Positions 17,488 through 25,648 of a stretch of DNA of 64,000 bases are shown here, one piece after another. Position numbers and translations under genes: made by a program. The notes beneath the pieces are model-generated. The model had not been told where the DNA came from. It saw only the letters and a list, made by a program, of their open reading frames with translations, and ran no database searches. This stretch comes from Petralouisia muris (GTDB lineage: Bacteria > Bacillota > Clostridia > Lachnospirales > Lachnospiraceae), in the NCBI RefSeq assembly GCF_004793545.1, contig NZ_SRYA01000007.1, positions 62,001 through 126,000 on the forward strand. The letters run 5' to 3'. Numbering within the stretch: the first letter of the stretch is position 1; every line of letters starts with the position of its first letter.

Positions 17488-17901
17488 TCACTGCGGAAGC
17501 AGCGTAGGTATGCCAAAATACTTCAATTCTGGCATGGAATCTAATTTGTTTAAATATACAAATATTGTCTGTTCATCACCCCAGATTCCCGAATCAGGCT
17601 GCCTTGTGCATAATGTTATGTGATAATATCCCGAATCTATGGGAATAATTTGTTCCAAAGGACACTCTGGACTCCAATCCATCAGCCAATACAAATCAAT
17701 TACACATAATTTTTCGTCTTGAATATCAATGCCTAAACGAAGCGCAACAGGATATTCCATTAATAATTGTTCTTCAGGGTAGCCTTCTCTGAATTTGAGC
17801 GTAAAATTTCCACTGGTTCCAGTGCCAAAACCTACTATATCGCCCTTTTTGACGTGCTTAACTACATCTTCCGATTTTGCTTTCCAATCCGTTTTCAGCA
17901 T
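17488..17901 (-). CDS. Hypothetical protein, possible immunity protein
   Basis: 137 residues, no membrane segment, rich in acidic and aromatic residues: KKGDIVGFGTGTSGNFTLKF, then LRLGIDIQDEKLCVIDLYWLMDW and GYYHITLCTRQPDSG. No family recognised. The ribosome site is weak. It lies in a same-strand run of small orphan genes, as immunity-gene islands often do. Confidence 0.5.
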   Translation of the reverse strand: MLKTDWKAKSEDVVKHVKKGDIVGFGTGTSGNFTLKFREGYPEEQLLMEYPVALRLGIDIQDEKLCVIDLYWLMDWSPECPLEQIIPIDSGYYHITLCTRQPDSGIWGDEQTIFVYLNKLDSMPELKYFGIPTLLPQ

Positions 17902-17928
17902 AAACTAAAATTCTCTGCTATACGCTTA

Positions 17929-18375
17929 TCAATCCCACACAATGGCAAAACAGCGAAAGCCCTCTGGAACAGGGGGTCTGCACGAAAATAAAGAATCTAT
18001 CGAAGATACATCCCATTCCTCCACCCCACCAGAATGCAGCCATTCACATCTTGCAAGCGTTTCCAATTCCGGTGCTGAGAGTGATGTACATATTATAGGT
18101 GATTCTCCCGCAAGAACTAATGCCTCTTTCCCTTCATACTCTGCAATTTCCGTGTCATTGTGCAGTTCAATGCGAATCCATGCAACGCTGGGCGTTTTCT
18201 CAAGATTTCGCATCAGTTCCCAAATTTCAGCAATTGAAGGACGTCCAAAGTCACAGTCATTTGACGCAAATGAATCCTCTGCTGTATTTCCCTCAAAAAA
18301 TTCATTAAGCGTCAAAAGAGGAAGACGGTCATCATTTTCCTCCAACAGCTTTCTGAACGCATCCAGTTCTATCAT
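17929..18375 (-). CDS. Hypothetical protein, possible immunity protein
   Basis: About 148 residues from ATG 18375, which has GAGAGG upstream; the frame is open to 18531, but that extension is hydrophilic and has no ribosome site. Strongly acidic: LPLLTLNEFFEGN, FGRPSIAEIWELMRNLEK, AWIRIELHNDTEIAE, and a C-terminal PPVPEGFRCFAIVWD. Function unknown. Composition and context suggest an immunity protein of a polymorphic toxin. Confidence 0.55.
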   Translation of the reverse strand: MIELDAFRKLLEENDDRLPLLTLNEFFEGNTAEDSFASNDCDFGRPSIAEIWELMRNLEKTPSVAWIRIELHNDTEIAEYEGKEALVLAGESPIICTSLSAPELETLARCEWLHSGGVEEWDVSSIDSLFSCRPPVPEGFRCFAIVWD

Positions 18376-18557
18376 ATTCGTGTCCTCTCTTAATTCTGAT
18401 TTATCAATGGCTCTATTATACTGCAATGGCTTTCCAGATGGAATATGTTTTATAAAAATTTCATTCTGCCCTAAAATGTGAAATGATTTATTTGCAGATA
18501 TGTGGTAGAATTGTTTCGGATGCAAAATCAAAATTTAATAGAACAAGGAGATTAATA

Positions 18558-18644
18558 ATGAAAGAAGAAGAACATCTGAATCTGCTGAAATCTATCCAGG
18601 ACACACTGGAGGATATCCAGCTTTTACAGGAGGAGCTGCTATGA
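18558..18644 (+). CDS. 28-residue leucine-rich ORF
   Basis: AAGGAG 7 nt before ATG opens a 28-codon frame (MKEEEHLNLLKSIQDTLED and so on) that forms an amphipathic helix. Its stop overlaps the start of the next fragment (ATGATA). This is the arrangement of a small antitoxin coupled to a toxin, but the downstream partner is truncated. Confidence 0.4.
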   Translation: MKEEEHLNLLKSIQDTLEDIQLLQEELL

Positions 18645-18703
18645 TACTATATCATGGAAGTAACACTGGGAATTTTAGGCTCTATTCCTTTTCTATAATA
18701 TAA
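18641..18703 (+). pseudogene. N-terminal fragment of a DUF3990-type protein
   Basis: MILYHGSNTGNF is the usual opening of DUF3990 proteins, which have an ADP-ribosyltransferase-like fold and travel with small partners. The frame ends after 20 codons, so only the first strand and LYHGS motif remain. A second ADP-ribose-related remnant near the orphan NADAR gene is notable. Nothing is seen from 18704 to 18868. Confidence 0.35.
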
Positions 18704-18868
18704 CATTTCTGTATCTGAACCAACACGGCATACCCGGTTCCATGGCGTACCGCCGGAAAAAGGGTCTGTCCATTTCCATGGCATATTGACCCTTGCATTA
18801 AGAAATAGAATAAATCTTTTCCTCATTTCTGATGTTTTTATGTTCCGGTGTCTGTTTCAAATCCTCAT

Positions 18869-19060
18869 TTAGAGGATTCCCTTATCCCGGCAGAGCGCCT
18901 CTATGCTTCTGTCATAGGTGGCTTCCGCTTCCCTGGAAAAGAAACATCCGGGCACCCCCTCATCATGATCCCTGTGATGCGCCACGCATTCACAGCATTT
19001 CCCATGCCTTGGACAGTCATAGGTACAGGGACATGATCTGGTATTATCGCAATTTGCCAT
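18869..19060 (-). CDS. DUF6485 cysteine-rich protein
   Basis: 63 residues with eight cysteines: CDNTRSCPCTYDCPRHGKCCECVAHH, then GVPGCFFSREAEATYDRSIE. This is a small metal-binding-type family common in anaerobic Firmicutes; function unknown. AGGAGG lies 9 nt before ATG 19060. Confidence 0.8.
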   Translation of the reverse strand: MANCDNTRSCPCTYDCPRHGKCCECVAHHRDHDEGVPGCFFSREAEATYDRSIEALCRDKGIL

Positions 19061-19195
19061 AATTAAATTCCTCCTTTAAATATTAGGGCAGGTTGCCTGC
19101 CAGATTCCCTTTTAAGTATACAACAAAAAAACAGAAATTTCTCGTTTTGGGATAATTTATGCCTTTTGTGGTACGTTTTGCCTGCTAAAAAATGA

Positions 19196-19224
19196 TTGAC
19201 AAAAACATAATAGAATGATAGATT
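19196..19224 (+). promoter_or_regulatory. Promoter of the sfp-lytTR-kinase operon
   Basis: TTGACA (19196-19201), 17 nt, TAGATT (19219-19224). Transcription would start near 19231, only 5 nt before the first ATG of the next frame, which favours the later start at 19269. Confidence 0.6.
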
Positions 19225-19268
19225 GAGACCGTAGAATGGTTCAAAAGTGTAAAGGCAGTACAGGACAT

Positions 19269-19925
19269 ATGAAACAGGTATATAAGCTTAATACAGAGGA
19301 GTTGGAGAATTCGGAAACTTTTTTCAGCTTTTATGAAAAATTATCGGAGAAGCGTCGGCAAAAGATAAATAGCTACCGGATGAAAAAGGATAAGATGCTG
19401 TCACTTGGAGCAGGAATTTTGATTGACAAAGGTTTGGAAACTTTCGGCCTTCGTGAGGCAAATGTAAGAATTGCAGAAGGAACCTATGGAAAGCCCTATT
19501 TTCCTGATTATCCAGATATTCATTTTAGCGTTTCCCATTCGGAAAAAATGGTGCTTGCTGTATTTGCAGACACAGAAGTGGGATGTGATATTGAATATAT
19601 GGATTCGGTTGATTTGAAGCTGGCAGAAAGATTTTTTTGCAAGTCTGAATATGAGTTTATTATGGAACAACAAAAGCAGGAGAGGAAAGAAGCTTTTTAC
19701 CGCATTTGGACTATCAAGGAAAGCTTTGTGAAGGCAGTTGGAAGTGGGCTGATGCTTCCTATGGATGAATTTTATATAAAGATTGGCAGGAATATACAGG
19801 TGGAACAGCGTTACAATAACGAAGAGTATGGGATAGAGGATTGGACAGAGGGAGAATACCATGCGGCATTATGCTGGAACAATAAAGGGAATATTAGGAG
19901 AAAGCAGGTGGTGGAGTGCGGATAG
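19269..19925 (+). CDS. Sfp-type 4'-phosphopantetheinyl transferase
   Basis: About 218 residues from ATG 19269 (MKQVYKLNTEEL). The magnesium-binding GCDIEYMDSVD (about 103-113) and the WTIKESFVKAVGSGL signature identify the Sfp family. It transfers phosphopantetheine from CoA to carrier domains, here presumably the three T domains of the NRPS encoded 7 kb downstream. The frame is open from 19236, but the promoter position and family N-terminus favour 19269. It overlaps the next gene by 10 nt. Confidence 0.9.
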   Translation: MKQVYKLNTEELENSETFFSFYEKLSEKRRQKINSYRMKKDKMLSLGAGILIDKGLETFGLREANVRIAEGTYGKPYFPDYPDIHFSVSHSEKMVLAVFADTEVGCDIEYMDSVDLKLAERFFCKSEYEFIMEQQKQERKEAFYRIWTIKESFVKAVGSGLMLPMDEFYIKIGRNIQVEQRYNNEEYGIEDWTEGEYHAALCWNNKGNIRRKQVVECG

Positions 19926-20638
19926 CTGTATGCGATGATATGCCAAGTGAAGTGGAAAAAATCTCAGCGGCCTTAAGCGCGTATATCAAGGCGCATCCGG
20001 AACTGTGTTTTGACATTGATGAGTATGGTACGGCAATGGATATCTTAAATGCAGTGGAAAAAGGAATAGGATACGACATTGCCCTTTTGGATATCTGTAT
20101 GCCTGGAATCCTGGGAACAGATGTTGCAGGAGAAATGCTTTCCCAAAGCCCGGATATGGGCGTTATTTTCCTGACGGCAAGCGATGAATATGCGGTGGAG
20201 GCATTTGCAATGAATGCCATTCACTATCTGCTCAAACCTTTTTCCCAGGAACAATTTGATGAAGCCATGGATCGTGCCGTTAGGAAAATGGTGGATTGTG
20301 ATTTTATTTCCCTGTCCTGTGTAGACGGTGTATACCGCGTCCGTGCAAGTGAGATTGTATTTATAGAGTCGCAGAATCACTATCTGCTGCTGAACCTTTC
20401 GTGCGGTGAGGTTTTGCGTATGCGTAAGAAAATAATTCAGATGTTTGAGGAGATAAAGAAATATCCTGAATTTATCCGGATTGGAGCTTCTTATATTGCA
20501 AATCTTTCCTTTGTGCGTAAAATTTCTGTTAATACTCTGGAAATGTATAATGGCGCAAAAATTCCCATTCCCAGAAGGAGCAGTGGAAAAGTGCAGAAAG
20601 CATATATGGATTTCTGCCGGAGGGAGGCGATGAAATGA
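19916..20638 (+). CDS. LytTR-family response regulator 1
   Basis: 240 residues, GTG start behind GGTGG. Receiver domain: AVCDD at the N-terminus and phospho-acceptor Asp in ALLDICMPG (about 59). The LytTR DNA-binding domain occupies about 135-235 (IVFIESQNHYLLL, then FIRIGASYIANLSFVRKI). It is translationally coupled to the transferase before and the kinase after, making a two-component operon. Confidence 0.93.
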   Translation: MRIAVCDDMPSEVEKISAALSAYIKAHPELCFDIDEYGTAMDILNAVEKGIGYDIALLDICMPGILGTDVAGEMLSQSPDMGVIFLTASDEYAVEAFAMNAIHYLLKPFSQEQFDEAMDRAVRKMVDCDFISLSCVDGVYRVRASEIVFIESQNHYLLLNLSCGEVLRMRKKIIQMFEEIKKYPEFIRIGASYIANLSFVRKISVNTLEMYNGAKIPIPRRSSGKVQKAYMDFCRREAMK

Positions 20639-21906
20639 GCGAGGTGTACCAGATTCCAGGATTAATCCTCACAGCATTGTGCCATGTATTTGTGATTTGC
20701 CATTTGTCAGAACTCAAATACTCCAAAAAGAGATTTACACTTTATGGCTGCATGTACGCAGCCGGTTTTGTTAGTATAGGTATTTATGGATATGCAGCAG
20801 GGGGAGCAATTGGTATTTTTGCTTACAGTGGGATTGTAATATGCACATTTCTTTTTTCCTGTATGGTTTCTTGGGGCTGCTTTGCCAAAAAGTGTTTTTT
20901 ATTTATCACATACTTCTGCTTGTTTTCTGTTCTGGATAATGTCTTAAAGATGATGATTAAACTGTTTTGTCCCAGGATTTCTGCCCCGGCAGGATATTAC
21001 GCGGCAATCGTGCTGCGCAGCGCATCTTTGCTGCTGATATTAGCGCTGTATAAAAAATCTGGGGAGGAAATCCTGCACTTCCCTGGGGACGGGAGCAACA
21101 GGAGATGGTGGAATCTGGCATTGGTTGCCCTGCTGTTTTATCTGCTGCAGGCTTCTTTAAGCGTTTTAAATGTAAAAGACGTCATATCGGATGTGTGGCT
21201 GATGTCAGCGCTTTTTGTGATTAACTTCATTATGTATGCAGCATATTGGCTTGTTTTCAGTAACATCAATTACATGAAAAAGGCTAAAGAGGCTGCCTTA
21301 GTGCGTCAGAATGCGGAATATCTTTCCGCCCGGCTGTCGGCTCAGCAGAAGGCTGAGGAGACACACCGCAGGCTTCGGCATGATATACGGCATCATCTTG
21401 AAACGATAGCAGAATATGCAAAAACCGGCGATACGCCCGCTATCCTTGAATATATCAGGGAATACAGCATCGAAGTTTCGGAAACGGCGGTAAGGCAGTA
21501 TTCCGTAAACAGGACGATAGACAGTATCCTTTCTGTTTATGCAGGTAAGGCAAAGGAAAGCGGCATTGCCTTTTTGGTTAAGTGCAATGTTCCGGCAGAA
21601 CTGGCGGTGCGGGATATTGACCTGATTGCTCTTTTGGGAAATCTGTTTGAAAACGCCCTGCACGGATGCCAGAAGTCCGGAAAAGAAAATTTATATATTG
21701 AAATCTATATTCGGCTGCAAAACAGCAGGCTGACCATCGTCTGTGACAATATCTGTCCCGATGGTCTGGAACTGTCCGGTAGCCTGCCTGCAGGTAAAAG
21801 CATCGGTATCTCCAGTATTTTTGACGTTTGCCGGAAATATGGCGGCAATTTGGAGTATAAAGTAGAACATGGAATCTGCTCTGCTTGTGCAGTTTTGAAT
21901 TTGTGA
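20635..21906 (+). CDS. GHKL sensor histidine kinase 1
   Basis: 423 residues. About six membrane segments fill the first 210 residues. The phospho-acceptor is in RHDIRHHLETI (about 248), the N-box in LLGNLFENAL (about 334), and a short glycine-rich end (GKSIGISSI). This is the AgrC/ComD-like class that senses secreted peptides. It overlaps the regulator by 4 nt. No AgrD/AgrB-like peptide gene is seen, so its ligand is unknown. Confidence 0.9.
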   Translation: MSEVYQIPGLILTALCHVFVICHLSELKYSKKRFTLYGCMYAAGFVSIGIYGYAAGGAIGIFAYSGIVICTFLFSCMVSWGCFAKKCFLFITYFCLFSVLDNVLKMMIKLFCPRISAPAGYYAAIVLRSASLLLILALYKKSGEEILHFPGDGSNRRWWNLALVALLFYLLQASLSVLNVKDVISDVWLMSALFVINFIMYAAYWLVFSNINYMKKAKEAALVRQNAEYLSARLSAQQKAEETHRRLRHDIRHHLETIAEYAKTGDTPAILEYIREYSIEVSETAVRQYSVNRTIDSILSVYAGKAKESGIAFLVKCNVPAELAVRDIDLIALLGNLFENALHGCQKSGKENLYIEIYIRLQNSRLTIVCDNICPDGLELSGSLPAGKSIGISSIFDVCRKYGGNLEYKVEHGICSACAVLNL

Positions 21907-22049
21907 ATGTCAATCCCAAGAGGGATGTTGACCAATTATGCCTGAAAAGCAGCCAAATATGCCAAACATAGTGATTAATGTGGATTGTTTGATAATATAA
22001 AACAATTGAAAATATTCAGCAGTAATCGTGGATAGGAGAGATAAATTGT

Positions 22050-23363
22050 ATGTTAGGCGGTTCTGTGTATATAGCATTTATTCGGTTTGCAATAAGCCTT
22101 GCAGGAGTCATTATCTTGTTTTCCGAGATGAGTGAGTCACGGTTTGGCAGGAAAAAAACAATCGTCTGTTATGGATGTTTCAGTTTGGTTGTACTTATCC
22201 TGGCATCAGCCTGGTATGTGGCGGACTGGAAAAGCTGTGTGCGGATTGTGGCGTTTGCAATGTATGCATGTTTTGCAATATTTGCCATAATGATAAGCAG
22301 TGATTCCGTATATCTGTCTATTTATAAGCTTGCGCTGACTTTTTATCTGCTTGCAGTTTTTCTGATTGGCGGGTTGGAGGCTGCTGTCATTTTTTTTGAC
22401 GGGAATGTATGGGCGGATATCGCCACACGTGTGATATTGATTCTGCTAATGGCTTTCGTTATAGAAAAAAAGCAGAAAAGTTCCATTAAGGGCTTTGGTG
22501 AGTATGTAGAGAAAGAGGCAGATAAATTTAGCGTTGCCATTATGATTATTTGTATTCTTTTGGGAATGGGGTTTATTTTAAACCCGGATATTAACGGGAC
22601 GTCCCCATACCGCATTTATCAGATTGTGGTGAATTTTATCTTGACAGGCACCCTGCAGCTTCTTGTGTTCCGATTCTATCTGCACGTTGGTATTGAGAGA
22701 GAATATGAAAGAGAAAACCAGCTGATACAGATGAACCACAGGCTTTTGGAACGTCAAATGGAGCTATTGGAAGAGTCCGTGGAATCAGGAAGGAGGATAC
22801 GCCATGATGTAAGGCATCATAATGCGGTTATAACGGAGTATGTGTGTAATCAGCAGAAGGAAGAGCTGCTGCAGTACCTAAAGGAGTATGACAGGGAAAT
22901 AGATCAAGGCATGGTGGAAATGATATGTGCCAATACGGCAGTCAATAATATCCTTTCAGCGTATACCAGAAAGGCGAGGAGGGCGCAGATTAAGGTTACC
23001 ATGGATATTGATATCGGCAGGAAATTGGACATACCCAATATTGATCTGGTAGCAATTCTTGCAAATGCTTATGAGAATGCGATTTACGCCTGCATGGAAG
23101 TGAAGAAGTGCTCAGAGGAAAAAGAATGTTTTATTCATTTTGCGATGAAAATAAGGAAAAATAAACTGATTATCTTCTGCAGCAATACATGCAGGAGGAA
23201 GACCGGATTAAAGGGCGGGCAGCCAAAAACAGAATTTACAGGCGGAATTGGAGTTTCGAGCATTATTAAGACGGCAGAGAAGTATGGCGGAGATTATGAT
23301 TTTAAAAATGAAAATGGAGTGTTTGTCTTTCGGCTGATTATGAATATTCCGTCAGATATATAG
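22050..23363 (+). CDS. GHKL sensor histidine kinase 2
   Basis: 437 residues starting MLGGSVY behind GGAGAG. Six to seven membrane segments (about 5-220), RRIRHDVRHHNAVI (about 249), N-box ILANAYENAIYAC (about 333) and GGIGVSSI. It is closely related to the kinase at 24311, sharing the MLGG start and layout, so the two arose by duplication. It is paired with the regulator 22 bp downstream. The 143-bp gap before it holds a possible -10 only. Confidence 0.9.
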   Translation: MLGGSVYIAFIRFAISLAGVIILFSEMSESRFGRKKTIVCYGCFSLVVLILASAWYVADWKSCVRIVAFAMYACFAIFAIMISSDSVYLSIYKLALTFYLLAVFLIGGLEAAVIFFDGNVWADIATRVILILLMAFVIEKKQKSSIKGFGEYVEKEADKFSVAIMIICILLGMGFILNPDINGTSPYRIYQIVVNFILTGTLQLLVFRFYLHVGIEREYERENQLIQMNHRLLERQMELLEESVESGRRIRHDVRHHNAVITEYVCNQQKEELLQYLKEYDREIDQGMVEMICANTAVNNILSAYTRKARRAQIKVTMDIDIGRKLDIPNIDLVAILANAYENAIYACMEVKKCSEEKECFIHFAMKIRKNKLIIFCSNTCRRKTGLKGGQPKTEFTGGIGVSSIIKTAEKYGGDYDFKNENGVFVFRLIMNIPSDI

Positions 23364-23385
23364 AGAGACAAAGGGAGGAAAGCTT

Positions 23386-24123
23386 ATGTGTCTGATAGCA
23401 TTGTGTGATGATGAAGAAAGGGAGCTTGACCGGATTGAAAATTTCCTGGCAAGCTATCAGGACAGAAAACAGGAAGTGGAATACAAAACGGAGAGGTTTT
23501 CCAGTGCGGAGGCGCTGCTGCGGCGGGTCAGGGAGGATGGATATATACCGGATATTTTGCTGCTGGATATATTTATGTCCGGGAAGAACGGCATGGAAGC
23601 TGCTGAGGAAGTGCGGATGCTGGGCCTGGACATGCCGATTGTTTTCCTTACCACGTCAACGGAATATGCCTTGAAAGCCTATGGGGTGGATGCAATACAG
23701 TATCTTGTGAAACCCCTTGACGGCAAGAGGTTTTTCCATGCTATGGATTCTGCAATGGGGCAGCTTGGTAAAAGCAAAAAAAATCAGATTGTATTTAAAG
23801 CGGCAGGGGGAATTCGGCAAATCCAGCCGAATGATATCGTTTACTGCGAATCCCAGAAAAATTATCAAATGCTTTATCTGACAGATGAGGAGTGCAGGGT
23901 CCGCATGACAGCGGGAAAGTTATGGGAAATGTTGGAAGAATTTTGCCGGTTCGGCAGGTGCGGACGCTCCTATATCCTGAACATGGATCATATTGTCTCT
24001 GTGGAACGTGAAAAGATTGTGATGGATAATGGGCGTACGATTTACATACCGCGGAATAAGGCAGCGGAATTTAAGAAAGTTTATTTTGCCTATTATTTTG
24101 ACTTCCGGAAGGGGAAGGCATAA
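23386..24123 (+). CDS. LytTR-family response regulator 2
   Basis: 245 residues. ALCDDEE at the N-terminus, phospho-acceptor in LLLDIFMSG (about 61), LytTR domain from about 140 (IVYCESQKNYQMLYL, then CGRSYILNMDHIVSVE). GGGAGG is 9 nt before ATG. It lies directly before the direct repeats at 24209 and is the best candidate to bind them. Confidence 0.92.
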   Translation: MCLIALCDDEERELDRIENFLASYQDRKQEVEYKTERFSSAEALLRRVREDGYIPDILLLDIFMSGKNGMEAAEEVRMLGLDMPIVFLTTSTEYALKAYGVDAIQYLVKPLDGKRFFHAMDSAMGQLGKSKKNQIVFKAAGGIRQIQPNDIVYCESQKNYQMLYLTDEECRVRMTAGKLWEMLEEFCRFGRCGRSYILNMDHIVSVEREKIVMDNGRTIYIPRNKAAEFKKVYFAYYFDFRKGKA

Positions 24124-24166
24124 TACGCTTTGGCAGTTAAATCCTTTGCAGCAGAGCTTTAAAAGT

Positions 24167-24208
24167 AAAAAAGATTCACTTGTCCCGTTTGGGCAGGGGG
24201 ATCTTTTT
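24167..24208 (+). terminator. Terminator after regulator 2
   Basis: AAAAAAGAT, an inner TGTCCC-GTTT-GGGCA stem, then ATCTTTTTTT. An A-tract, stem and T-tract make it potentially bidirectional. Confidence 0.6.
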
Positions 24209-24271
24209 TTGTCCCTCTAAATTTGCCTCTTGTCCCATTTTGTAGAATTTCCATAGGGCAGACACTATAAT
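24209..24271 (+). promoter_or_regulatory. LytTR-type operator and promoter for the NRPS operon
   Basis: TTGTCCC occurs at 24209 and 24230, exactly 21 bp apart, the spacing of LytTR direct repeats. The -10 TATAAT is at 24266-24271, 36 bp after the second repeat, with no good -35, as expected for an activator-dependent promoter. The same layout recurs at 37569. Confidence 0.6.
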
Positions 24272-24310
24272 AAACCCATAGTGTTTTGCTAAAAAGGAGG
24301 AATGAGGAGC

Positions 24311-25603
24311 ATGCTGGGAGGTTCTTTCTGGGTTGCGTTTTTGCGCAATGCCATTAGCACAGGGTTAATGCTGTCAATTTTTTTGATGCTGGACCGGCCG
24401 AGGTTTTCCATGAAGAAAACAGCCTGGTGCTACGGTATATTTGGCGTTTCTATGATTGCTGCTTATAGTGTCTGGTATCTGGCGGCAAACAGCAGCTTTG
24501 TCCGGTTTGCTGCGCTGTCAGCGCTTCCTGTCATTGGAGTTTTCTGTAGTATCATGAGCAGCGAAGTTCTGTATTTGTCTTTGTATAAGATGGCGTTGGC
24601 ATTTTATTTATTTTCTGTATGTACCTTTTGCGGCGTGGATGTGGCGCGCTGGTGGTTTGGAGGGAATCTGTGGATAGATATTCTTGTGCGTGTTGTCTGT
24701 CTTGTGATAATCCTTGTGTTTACCTGGTTTAAGTTCCGGAAGCAGTTTTTGAGTGGCGTGGATTTTCTGCTCCAGGAAATGGATCTGTTCAGTGCGGCAA
24801 CTCTCTTTGTGTCAGTAATGTTGGGTGCAATTATGGCGTATTGGCCCAATCTGCAAGGATTTTCTGTTTTTAATGTGGTACGTGCGTTTCTGATTCTGTT
24901 TATGGCGGGTATGCTCCAGTATGCAATTCTTCATTTGTATATCCACTTAGGGCAGGAACATTATTATCAGGTGGAGAAGGAACTGCTGGAAGTAAATGAA
25001 CAGCTTTTGCATCAGCAGATGGATCTTATGAAGGAATCAGAGCTGGAGGCGGCAAGGATACGCCACGATGTGCGCCACCATACCCTTTTGATTCGGGAAT
25101 ATGTTCAAAAAGGAGAGTATAATCAGCTTCTTGTGTATCTTACACAGTATGATGAGGATGTGGAAAAGTGGAAAGTAAGCGATATCAGCAAGAACCGGGC
25201 GGTAAACAATATCTTGTCAGCTTATGCGAAAAAGGCACGGGGGCAGAATATTCAGGTTGCAATGGATGTGAAGCTGGAAGAGAACCTGCCTGTCCGGGAT
25301 GTTGACTGGATTGCCATTCTGGCGAATATGTTTGAGAATGCGATTCATGGATGTGCCGGTTCCGGGCAGGAGCAGCAGAAGATTGACATTTATATTTCAC
25401 AGAGCAGAAACAAGGTGATTATCCAGTGCCGCAATACAAGCAGCGGAGAGGTGGTTTTCCGTAAAGGACTGCCCCAGTCGGATAAAGGCGGCGGCATGGG
25501 AGTGTTCAGTATTATTAAGGCGGCTTCCCGCTATGAAGGCTTAACAGATTTTTCCGTGCAGAATGGAATGTTCATAACAAGAATTCTATTGAATCTTACT
25601 TAG
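24311..25603 (+). CDS. GHKL sensor histidine kinase 3
   Basis: About 430 residues from MLGGSFW. ATG 24302 lies only one base from AGGAGGA, so ATG 24311 is chosen. Multi-membrane N-terminus, ARIRHDVRHHTLLI (about 249), N-box ILANMFENAIHGC (about 337), GGGMGVFSI. It has no regulator of its own and is the first gene of the operon that continues into the acyltransferase and NRPS, so it probably feeds regulator 2 as part of a feedback loop. Confidence 0.88.
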   Translation: MLGGSFWVAFLRNAISTGLMLSIFLMLDRPRFSMKKTAWCYGIFGVSMIAAYSVWYLAANSSFVRFAALSALPVIGVFCSIMSSEVLYLSLYKMALAFYLFSVCTFCGVDVARWWFGGNLWIDILVRVVCLVIILVFTWFKFRKQFLSGVDFLLQEMDLFSAATLFVSVMLGAIMAYWPNLQGFSVFNVVRAFLILFMAGMLQYAILHLYIHLGQEHYYQVEKELLEVNEQLLHQQMDLMKESELEAARIRHDVRHHTLLIREYVQKGEYNQLLVYLTQYDEDVEKWKVSDISKNRAVNNILSAYAKKARGQNIQVAMDVKLEENLPVRDVDWIAILANMFENAIHGCAGSGQEQQKIDIYISQSRNKVIIQCRNTSSGEVVFRKGLPQSDKGGGMGVFSIIKAASRYEGLTDFSVQNGMFITRILLNLT

Positions 25604-25648
25604 CAGAATCGTGTCTATCGGGTGAAGGAATACTGCAAGGAGGATAAA

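Noticed and set aside
18647-18784. 45-codon minus-strand ORF (starts MPWKWTDPF)
   Set aside because: No ribosome site and it overlaps the DUF3990 fragment antisense. Protein-like composition alone is not enough.
21976-21995. TGTGGATTG upstream of kinase 2, resembling the end of the CRISPR repeat
   Set aside because: Only about nine bases match, there is no GTCACT start or stem, and no promoter in phase. Chance is sufficient.
19908-25603. agrBD-like peptide pheromone gene near the GHKL kinases
   Set aside because: Looked for a small ORF with a Cys/Thr-centred peptide and a membrane protease; none was seen.
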